Both the position numbers and the translations under genes were made by a program. This document shows positions 6,286 through 11,511 of a stretch of 11,511 nucleotides of DNA, piece after piece; the first letter of the stretch is position 1; each line of letters begins with the position of its first letter. A model generated the notes under the pieces. It searched no databases. It was not told where the DNA came from and saw nothing but the letters and a program-made list of their open reading frames with translations. Origin of the DNA: JBKQWK01 sp052139595 (lineage in GTDB: Bacteria; Actinomycetota; Thermoleophilia; UBA2241); NCBI GenBank assembly GCA_052139595.1, contig JBKQWK010000068.1, positions 1 through 11,511 of the forward strand. Direction: 5' to 3'.

Positions 6286-6597
6286 ATGGCGGCGACGCTG
6301 AAGGTGACGCACAAGACGATCGGAGCCGAGGTCCGCCGCGGCACGTACGATATCGTGGTCGACGGCACGGGTGCCGGGTCGGTCGAGTTGAACGACACGT
6401 TCGGGATGCCGGTCGAACCGGGACGTCATACCGTGCAGGTCCGCAACGGCCGGAACTCGAGCGGGACTGTGAGCTTCGACGCCGCCGAGGGCGAGACCGT
6501 CGCCTTCCGCTGCGGCGGCAAGAGGATCTTGCCGATCTTCCTCGCGTCCTTCGTCGTTCCCAGCCTGGCGCTCTCGCTGAGGCGCGAACGGCAGTGA
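6286..6597 (+). CDS. Small conserved protein with a beta-rich domain and C-terminal hydrophobic segment
   Basis: This 103-residue protein has no assigned function. Residues 1-75 form short beta strands (YDIVVDGTGAGSV, then MPVEPGRHTVQVRNGRNSS, then GETVAFRC), a pattern like PEGA-type surface beta domains. Residues 80-97 are hydrophobic (ILPIFLASFVVPSLALSL), followed by a basic end, suggesting a C-terminal membrane anchor or membrane-associated helix. I recall similar small bacterial proteins with the FRC-x-G motif followed by a Pro-containing hydrophobic stretch, but can give no function. AAGGAG (6274-6279) lies 6 nt before the ATG at 6286, an ideal start. A GTG at 6247 overlapping the permease stop would add 13 residues but lacks a good site. 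It starts 31 nt after the permease, so it probably belongs to the same operon. Confidence 0.7.
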   Translation: MAATLKVTHKTIGAEVRRGTYDIVVDGTGAGSVELNDTFGMPVEPGRHTVQVRNGRNSSGTVSFDAAEGETVAFRCGGKRILPIFLASFVVPSLALSLRRERQ

Positions 6598-7170
6598 TGC
6601 GACGACGCACCATCTGCTCGTAAGTAACGGCCTCGCTGTCGCTGGGCTCTGCGCATGCTCTTTCGCGGCTCAGCCGTCGCCGAAGCCGGGGGCGGCCGTC
6701 GCCGCACGGCGCTGCGACACGTAGCCGCCCTTGTGGCTTGGCTACTAGACACCACGCTGGCGTCTGCGGAGTGCCTCCTGTTGCCCGCGCCGTTGCCCGC
6801 GGATTTGCCCACGGGACGTGCTTTCGGCGTTAGCATTAGCCGAGACACGAGATAACAGACGGACCCTGAAAGTGCGCCATAGCAGCCTCTTTCCGAGACT
6901 GGGACAGGGCAAGTGAGACGCCTGTATACGCGCGCGATGGAACTACCAAACCTGTCGGCCGTCAGAAGATGCTGCACAGCGCAATGTTGCCGACGGTTCG
7001 CCGACGCGACCTCAAGGGTGGGGTTTACCCCCGTGAGTCGCAGCGGCTTTCCTGGACCTTCCGAGATCGCGATCGTGACGAACAGCCCAGCAGGCGGTCC
7101 AAAGGCGTAACCGGCCACTCACACGGGCAGAATCGCACTACAGCCATGGTTGCTTCAGGGAGGTTCAGAC
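6598..7170. other. 570-nt interval with no supportable gene
   Basis: Open frames exist on both strands but have no convincing ribosome binding site or recognisable domain. I saw no tRNA, riboswitch core or clear terminator. One short plus-strand frame (6913-7110, GTG start, four Cys early on) has moderately coding-like composition and is the best candidate for a small unknown gene or an old gene remnant, but I do not claim it. The interval includes a threefold 12-nt repeat at 6781-6816. Confidence 0.5.
6781..6816. repeat. Threefold 12-nt tandem repeat
   Basis: Three adjacent 12-nt units begin TTGCCC(G/A)C: ttgcccgcgccg, ttgcccgcggat and ttgcccacggga. They lie in the empty interval upstream of the hydrolase gene. 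They may be chance GC-rich repetition or clustered binding sites. Confidence 0.5.
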
Positions 7171-7908
7171 ATGAAAACCACAGAGGTCGCGCGCGGTGTC
7201 TACCAGGTTGGCCTGAGGGGCGTCAACGTGTTCTTGATCGACTCCGGCGACGGCCTCGTGCTCATCGATGCCGGCCTCCGACACAGTCCGCCGCGCATCA
7301 CCGAGGCAATCTACTCGCTGGGCAGGTTGCCACAGGACGTCGTTGCCATCGTCATCACCCACGCGCACCGCGACCACGTGGGTGGCTTGGCAGAGATGAA
7401 GCGTCGCACCGGCGCCGAGGTGTGGATGCATCCGAGCGACGCCGCCCTGGTCAGAGACGGCCGCTATGGGCGGCCCTTCCAGCGCCGCCGCGGTCGCGCC
7501 AGCGACGCCCTCGTGCGGGCTATGAATCTGTTGCCCACGCCCAAAGGCGAGGCGGTCGCCGTGGCCCACGAGGTCAGCGATGGCGAGGTGCTGCCCTTCG
7601 ACGGTCTGCGCGCTGTGCACACGCCGGGCCATACAGCCGGTCACCTAGCCTTGCTGCTGCCGCGCGAGGGCGGCGTCCTGTTTGTCGGCGACGCCGCCGC
7701 AAACGTGTTCCGGACCGGTCTCAGCCCCCTCAATGAAGACGTGGCCGAGGGCCGGCGCAGTCTCGAGAAGCTGGCGGCCATCCAGTTCGAGGTCGCCTGC
7801 TTCGCGCATGGCCGGGCGCTCCGCAGGAACGCAAGCGAGGCGTTCGGCGAGTTCGTGCGGCGCCTCGAGTCGACCGACGCGAAGATTCCTGCGGCCGGCG
7901 ATAGCTGA
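7171..7908 (+). CDS. MBL-fold metallo-hydrolase
   Basis: This 245-residue protein has the metallo-beta-lactamase fold. The HxHxDH metal motif is THAHRDHVGG (H64, H66, D68, H69). The third histidine ligand is in VHTPGHTAGH (H154), the bridging aspartate in FVGDAA (D174) and the last histidine in ACFAHGRAL (H213), so both metal sites are complete. The N-terminus (VYQVGLRGVNVFLIDSGDG) is typical of the glyoxalase II-like branch that also includes lactonases and flavoprotein domains. The substrate is not determinable by eye. The ATG at 7171 is preceded by AGGGAGG (7157-7163) at 7 nt; an upstream in-frame TTG at 7150 precedes that site and is unlikely. The gene has no partner at close spacing and is flanked by a gene-free interval and a transposase remnant, so it may be monocistronic. 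Confidence 0.92.
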   Translation: MKTTEVARGVYQVGLRGVNVFLIDSGDGLVLIDAGLRHSPPRITEAIYSLGRLPQDVVAIVITHAHRDHVGGLAEMKRRTGAEVWMHPSDAALVRDGRYGRPFQRRRGRASDALVRAMNLLPTPKGEAVAVAHEVSDGEVLPFDGLRAVHTPGHTAGHLALLLPREGGVLFVGDAAANVFRTGLSPLNEDVAEGRRSLEKLAAIQFEVACFAHGRALRRNASEAFGEFVRRLESTDAKIPAAGDS

Positions 7909-7945
7909 GCAACACAGGTAACCGGAGGGCCACCTCAGAGGACCA

Positions 7946-8095
7946 AAGAGGGTCTCGCAGGAAAAGGCGCATCGACAGGCCGAGCCTTCCCGCCAGCTCG
8001 GCGTGACCGTCAAGACCGCGTGCCTGATGCGTCGCAAGATCAGCCCTGCCATGGCTCGTCGCGAGGGCGAGCTTATGCTGTGTGGCATCGTCGAG
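7946..8095 (+). pseudogene. Remnant of an IS1595/ISXO2-type transposase
   Basis: Translated in the frame of base 8003, this stretch reads SRQLGVTVKTACLMRRKI and then SPAMARREGELMLCGIVE. It resembles the region of IS1595-family transposases just before the catalytic DDE domain (RQLGV-x-YKTAW-x-M-x-HKI..AM..RE...L-x-G-x-VE). After VE at 8095 the usual acidic DE(A/S)xxGG block is absent and the frame continues as unrelated sequence. The part before 7985 (KRVSQEKAHRQAEP) is a weaker match. The rest of the transposase is missing, no start codon fits, and I found no terminal inverted repeats, so this is a decayed fragment. It shows that an insertion sequence once sat between the hydrolase and decarboxylase genes. 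Confidence 0.65.
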
Positions 8096-8193
8096 CCCCC
8101 TGGCCCTGCGGGCGACGTGATACGTTGCTGTCCGCATGCCAGATCTGAAGTTGGATTAAGATGGCCTGAAACTGTCTGCGCTGGAGAGGATCG

Positions 8194-9669
8194 GTGGACG
8201 TGACAGAGCTGATTCACACCGAAGCGCCGCTCGTTGAGGCGATGCGCGTTTACCGCGCGCGGGACACCGCGGCCTTTCACACGCCGGGCCACAAGCTCGG
8301 CGCCGGCGCGCCGGCCGACCTGATCGAGGCGCTTGGCGAGCGCCTCTTCTCGACCGACATCGCCATCGCCGGCGGCCTCGACGACACCCAGGGGTCGGGT
8401 GGCCTGCTGCGCCGCGCCGAGGAGCTGGCGGCCCAGGCCTGGGGAGCCGAGCGCGCGTTCTTTACGGCTAATGGCTCAAGCGGCGGCTTACAGGCTTTGG
8501 TCATGGCGGTCGCCGGACCCGGCGACGAGGTCGTCGTACCGCGCAATGCCCACAAGGCCCTGCTTGCCGGCCTGATCCTCTCGGGCGCTCGGCCGGTCTG
8601 GGTCGAGCCGATCATCGACGAGATCTGGCAGATTGCCGTGAACGTGCCGCTCGCGGCCTACGCGACGGCCATCGCGGCCCATCCGCGGGCGGGCGCCGTC
8701 TTTGTGACCTCGCCGAGCTACAACGGTTTCTGTGCCGACATCGCGGAACTGGCGACGATGGCCCACGCCGCCGGCATGGCACTCGTGGTCGACCAAGCCT
8801 GGGGCGCCCACCTGAGATTCTCGTCGACGCTGCCGCTCGACGCCATGGCAGCCGGCGCCGATGCCGCCGTGATCAGCGTCCACAAACTCCTGGCCGCCTT
8901 GTCGCAGGCGTCGGTCGTGCTCGCCCAGGGAGCGCGCATCGACGCCGACCGCCTGCGCACTATGGTCACGATGCTCTGTACGACGAGTCCGCTTGCGCCG
9001 GTCTACCTGTCGATCGACGCCGCCCGGCGACAGATGGTCGAGGGCGGCGAGGCGCTCTGGGACGAAGCCCTGCGCCTCGCCACTCTTGCCCGCGACCGCC
9101 TGTCGGTCATCCCCGGTGTCACAGTGCTCGATCGTCAGGACGCGTTGCGGCCGGGATCGGTCGACTTCGATCCCGTCCGACTCACGATCTCCGCCGCCGG
9201 CCTTGGCCTGTCGGGCTACGAGCTCGAGCGCCTGCTGCGCGCCGACCATGCCATCGCCGTCGAAGCCGCCGATCCCCACAACATCGTCGCCAACATCACC
9301 TTCGGCGACTCCGAGACTACCGTCGACCGTCTGGTCGTTGCACTCGAGGCGATCGCTGCGGACCGAGCAGAGAGCAGTAAGGGAGCGGTGATTGCGGCGC
9401 CCAGACTACCGCGCTTCACGCGCTTGGCGTGTAGCCCACGTGAGGCGTTCTTTGGCCCTTCCGAAGCGCTGCCGCTACGTGCCTGCATCGGCCGCACCAG
9501 CGCCGAGATGGTCGTGCCCTACCCGCCCGGCATCCCCGTGCTCGGCCCGGGAGAGGAGATCTCGGCCGAGACGGTGGACTATCTGACCGAGGCGGCGGGC
9601 GGCGTCTTCGTTCACGGTCCCCGCGACCTCGCGCTCGCGACGCTGCTCGTCGTATCGCGCGAGAGCTAA
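8194..9669 (+). CDS. PLP-dependent Orn/Lys/Arg decarboxylase-family protein (SpeA/Ldc-like)
   Basis: This 491-residue fold-type I PLP enzyme is of the short form, without the N-terminal wing domain of enterobacterial inducible decarboxylases. Family marks are HTPGHKLGAG (residues 29-38), STDIAIAGGLDDTQGSGG, the glycine loop ANGSSGGLQA, TSPSYNGFCADI, VVDQAWGAH (cofactor-binding Asp) and SVHKLLAALSQ with K231 as Schiff-base lysine. The C-terminal domain includes EMVVPYPPGIPVLGPGE, typical of the family. The substrate could be arginine, lysine or ornithine, giving a polyamine, and is not readable here. DQAW replaces the DEAH of Bacillus SpeA-type enzymes. The GTG at 8194 lies only 3 nt from GGAGAGGA (8183-8190); the GTG at 8200, spaced 9 nt, may be the true start. 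The gene is convergent with the sigma factor gene. Confidence 0.9.
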   Translation: MDVTELIHTEAPLVEAMRVYRARDTAAFHTPGHKLGAGAPADLIEALGERLFSTDIAIAGGLDDTQGSGGLLRRAEELAAQAWGAERAFFTANGSSGGLQALVMAVAGPGDEVVVPRNAHKALLAGLILSGARPVWVEPIIDEIWQIAVNVPLAAYATAIAAHPRAGAVFVTSPSYNGFCADIAELATMAHAAGMALVVDQAWGAHLRFSSTLPLDAMAAGADAAVISVHKLLAALSQASVVLAQGARIDADRLRTMVTMLCTTSPLAPVYLSIDAARRQMVEGGEALWDEALRLATLARDRLSVIPGVTVLDRQDALRPGSVDFDPVRLTISAAGLGLSGYELERLLRADHAIAVEAADPHNIVANITFGDSETTVDRLVVALEAIAADRAESSKGAVIAAPRLPRFTRLACSPREAFFGPSEALPLRACIGRTSAEMVVPYPPGIPVLGPGEEISAETVDYLTEAAGGVFVHGPRDLALATLLVVSRES

Positions 9670-9814
9670 GAACCAGACCGTAAAACATGCCTAACTCGTT
9701 TTGTACCTGCACAGGTCGTCGTTGCCGACGCTCTGCCGCCAGACGACCCGCAACGTAAGCGCTCGCCGACGGGCGATCAACTCACATCCGTCCGTCCCGG
9801 CGCCGATCGCTCTG
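9670..9814. other. Convergent intergenic interval between decarboxylase and rpoD
   Basis: It contains only short hairpins: ACCTG-CA-CAGGT at 9706-9717 and CGTCG-TTGC-CGACG at 9717-9730. Neither is followed by a T-run in either direction, so no intrinsic terminator can be assigned with confidence. Confidence 0.4.
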
Positions 9815-10939
9815 TTAGTCGAGAACGTCCCTGAGGCACTGCAATTCGCGGTAGCTCGTAAGTTTAGCCAGTGTCTTGGCTTCGATCTGACGGATGCGCT
9901 CGCGGGTGAGACCAAACGTCTGGCCGACTTCGGCGAGAGTACGCGGCTGGGCATCCTTGAGACCGAAGCGCAGCTCGATTATCTTGTGCTCACGCTGCGT
10001 GAGGGTGGCGAGTACCTGATCGAGTTCCTCCTTTTGCAGGATCTCGCCAACCGCCGTCGCCGGCTCCACAGCCTCGTCGTCTTCAATCAAGTCGCCGAAC
10101 TGCAAGTTCCCCTCGTCGCCGATCGGCGACTCAAGGCTGACCGGCTCCTGGCTGATCTTACGGAGCGCACGTACCTTCTCAGGCGTCGTCTCCATCTCAG
10201 CGGCGATCTCCTCCGGGCTCGGCTCGTGACCCGTCTCCTGCAGAAGCTGACGCTGCACGCGGCTAAGGCGTTGTGTGCTCTCGACCATGTGCACCGGCAG
10301 GCGGATGGTACGCGCCTGATCGGCAAGGGCCCGCGTCACCGCCTGGCGAATCCACCAGGTGGCGTAGGTCGAGAACTTAAAGCCTTTGCGGTAGTCGAAC
10401 TTCTCGATCGCGTGGATGAGGCCAAGGTTACCCTCCTGGATCAAGTCAAGGAAGGAAAGTCCCCGCCCGCGATAGCGCTTGGCGATCGAGACGACTAGGC
10501 GCAGGTTGGCTTCGATCAGCTGGCGCTTGGCCTCCATGTCGCGGCGCTCGTTGCGTTTGGCCAGCGACACTTCCTGGGCAGCGGTGAGTAGCGCCACCTT
10601 GCCGATCTCACTGAGGTAGAGGCGCAGCGCGTCGCTGCTTACCGTCGTGAGCGACAAGTCGAGCGCCGGTGCCTCTTCTGCGCTACCACTGTCGGCGGCG
10701 GCAGCGGCTACCGTCGTCTCCTCGCTTTCGAGGATCTCGATACCCTCGTCAGTAAGAAGGAGGAAGATGTCCTCCATCTGTTCGGGCGTCATCTCAACGT
10801 CCTTGAGTGCCTCGGCGATGCGCTCGCTCGTCAGGTAGCCTTGTTCGCGGCCCTCGCTGAGCAGGGCGCGCAGCTCGTCGCCGGCCGGCTCTCCCGATGC
10901 CACCACTGCACCGGTTGCGGACAGATCAATCACAGTCAT
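9815..10939 (-). CDS. rpoD: Principal RNA polymerase sigma factor (RpoD/SigA, sigma-70 group 1)
   Basis: The 374-residue protein directs RNA polymerase to housekeeping promoters. Residues 20-72 form a short region 1.1-like helical domain, followed by an acidic/Ala linker. Region 1.2 is DALRLYLSEIGKVALLTAAQE (from residue 103). Region 2 runs from LIEANLRLVVSIAKRY through DLIQEGNLGLIHAIEKFDY and FSTYATWWIRQAVTRA, which carries -10 recognition and melting residues. Region 3 has RLPVHMVES and EPVSLESPIGDEG. Region 4 ends with RFGLKDAQPRTLAEVGQTFGLTRERIRQIEAK, the -35 helix-turn-helix. The ATG at 10937-10939 is preceded by AAGGAG with 7-nt spacing (minus strand); an upstream in-frame alternative near 11020 has no such site and would add 27 unconserved residues. 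Completeness of all regions argues for the group 1 factor rather than an alternative sigma. The C-terminal LRDVLD is typical. Confidence 0.96.
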   Translation of the reverse strand: MTVIDLSATGAVVASGEPAGDELRALLSEGREQGYLTSERIAEALKDVEMTPEQMEDIFLLLTDEGIEILESEETTVAAAAADSGSAEEAPALDLSLTTVSSDALRLYLSEIGKVALLTAAQEVSLAKRNERRDMEAKRQLIEANLRLVVSIAKRYRGRGLSFLDLIQEGNLGLIHAIEKFDYRKGFKFSTYATWWIRQAVTRALADQARTIRLPVHMVESTQRLSRVQRQLLQETGHEPSPEEIAAEMETTPEKVRALRKISQEPVSLESPIGDEGNLQFGDLIEDDEAVEPATAVGEILQKEELDQVLATLTQREHKIIELRFGLKDAQPRTLAEVGQTFGLTRERIRQIEAKTLAKLTSYRELQCLRDVLD

Positions 10940-11034
10940 TGTCTTGCTCCTTGCACGCCGCGTCCCTGGCTCTGGACAAGCCGCAGTCCCTGCTGTAGCA
11001 AAAGCCCGGGGTCTTCGCAAGCCATCAACGAGAA

Positions 11035-11051
11035 GCCGGCGTCATGCCGGC
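11035..11051 (-). repeat. Hairpin in the rpoD leader
   Basis: GCCGGC (11035-11040) and GCCGGC (11046-11051) enclose 5 nt and form a short GC-rich stem in the predicted 5' leader, about 95 nt before the rpoD ATG. The minus-strand sequence after it (ttctcgttg) is only mildly T-rich. It may affect leader folding. Confidence 0.45.
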
Positions 11052-11105
11052 CAGGAAAACTCACACAGCAGGCTCGGCTGACTTGCGCCCATACCTAGCA
11101 AAACT

Positions 11106-11111
11106 ATTGTA
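11106..11111 (-). promoter_or_regulatory. Candidate -10 box for rpoD
   Basis: On the minus strand this reads TACAAT (five of six consensus bases), about 165 nt upstream of the rpoD start codon. The expected -35 (11129-11134, reading CATCGC) is poor and falls inside an inverted repeat. Confidence 0.4.
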
Positions 11112-11128
11112 CGCCCCGCGCAATAGCG

Positions 11129-11149
11129 GCGATGCTTTGCTGGCATCGC
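11129..11149 (-). repeat. 7-bp perfect inverted repeat at the rpoD -35 position
   Basis: GCGATGC (11129-11135) and GCATCGC (11143-11149) are separated by 7 nt. It covers the predicted -35 of rpoD. It could be a protein-binding site or a weak terminator for the upstream minus-strand gene, although no T-run follows. Confidence 0.45.
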
Positions 11150-11244
11150 GCGCCCGAAACACCGGACCGCGTTGGGAGATCAACTGACAGGCGCAGCCTT
11201 CGCAGCGAGGTGACCGTCGCTGGCTACAGGCGGCAGTGCCGGCG

Positions 11245-11511
11245 TTAAGCCTTCGCCTGGCGACCGCTACCAGCAAGCGAGATCGCGTCGCGGATGAGCT
11301 TCGCCAGTAACGGTGTGGCAGTCGTCACCGGATCGCCCCTGATGCACAGCGCAGAAAACTGCTGCACCGGCCAATCTCGCCGACCAATTGCCGCCCGAAG
11401 TGGGCCTGCCATGGCGGCATCGTAAAGGTTCACCGGCGTCTGACATTCCGTGCATCGGGAGCGTCTATATCGCTTCCCGGCTGGCCAGGAGAGAGCCATG
11501 CTTGACCCCGC
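11245..11511 (-). CDS. Possible small or C-terminal protein with a CxxC pair, open toward the right edge
   Basis: A minus-strand frame ends with TAA at 11245-11247 and stays open to the window edge. An internal ATG lies at 11497-11499 (84 residues from there), but no strong ribosome binding site precedes it, so this may be the end of a longer gene. The segment contains SRCTECQTPVNL (one CxxC pair, zinc-ribbon-like) and a later single Cys in FSALCIRGD. It finishes with a helical LLAKLIRDAIS stretch. Third codon positions are moderately GC-rich, consistent with coding but less biased than neighbours. I do not recognise the family. It would lie upstream of rpoD in the same direction. Confidence 0.4.
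   Translation of the reverse strand, partial: AGSSMALSWPAGKRYRRSRCTECQTPVNLYDAAMAGPLRAAIGRRDWPVQQFSALCIRGDPVTTATPLLAKLIRDAISLAGSGRQAKA

Noticed and set aside
5466..6398. 310-residue minus-strand open frame
   Set aside because: It lies opposite the ATPase end, permease and small protein genes. Its translation is Arg/His/Glu-rich low complexity typical of the antisense of GC-rich coding sequence.
6426..7118. 230-residue minus-strand frame spanning the gene-free gap
   Set aside because: It runs into the antisense of the small operon protein, lacks a ribosome binding site and shows biased Arg/Ser/Ala composition. Part of it might be old coding sequence, but I cannot support it.
8488..9279. 263-residue minus-strand open frame
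   Set aside because: It is antisense to the decarboxylase-family gene, with Gly/Arg/Asp-rich composition and no family resemblance.
9670..9814. Bidirectional terminator between the convergent genes
   Set aside because: The hairpins are short and lack a T-run on either strand.
9701..10498. 265-residue plus-strand open frame
   Set aside because: Most of it is the opposite strand of rpoD, which is unmistakable.
1..11511. CRISPR array, rRNA or phage genes
   Set aside because: No regularly spaced 25-40 nt repeats, no rRNA-conserved segments and no phage structural or integrase domains were seen.

Overview
The window is GC-rich bacterial chromosome with dense, mostly plus-strand genes and G/C-ending codons. 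The principal sigma factor's sequence and the general gene style fit Actinomycetota, perhaps a deep class such as Thermoleophilia. That placement rests on resemblance by eye and is only moderately secure.

Layout. (1) Positions 1-2305 hold the 3' part of an RNase R gene (rnr, open at the left edge) and smpB 5 nt downstream, closed by a GC-rich stem with a T-run. These are two protein partners of trans-translation and non-stop mRNA decay. (2) Positions 2426-2956 hold a pterin-4a-carbinolamine dehydratase gene, a long near-perfect hairpin and a tRNA-Arg(CCG) gene with its own -10 box and terminator-like stem. (3) Positions 3101-6597 look like one operon: an SPFH/band-7 membrane protein, a ribbon-helix-helix (Arc-like) DNA-binding protein, an ABC ATPase, an ABC-2 permease and a small protein with a hydrophobic C-terminal segment. 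The last four are tightly packed (1-nt overlap with a mini-ORF, 0 nt, 4-nt overlap, 31 nt). A promoter-like sequence lies upstream of the SPFH gene. Its -10 box is overlapped by two GATATC sites one helical turn apart, a plausible operator for the ribbon-helix-helix protein.

(4) Positions 6598-7170 contain no gene I can support, only a threefold 12-nt repeat. (5) Positions 7171-8095 hold a metallo-beta-lactamase-fold hydrolase, then a truncated remnant of an IS1595/ISXO2-type transposase. (6) Positions 8194-9666 hold a PLP-dependent Orn/Lys/Arg decarboxylase-family enzyme, convergent with (7) the principal sigma factor gene (rpoD/sigA) on the minus strand, 9815-10939. The sigma gene has a leader of about 160 nt with a candidate promoter and two short hairpins. 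(8) At the right edge a small minus-strand ORF carrying one CxxC pair may be the end of a gene that starts beyond the window.

Most genes are housekeeping. The part most likely to be an under-described system is the SPFH / ribbon-helix-helix / ABC exporter cluster. It combines a scaffold protein, a likely autoregulator and a drug/ion/lipid-type exporter in one unit.
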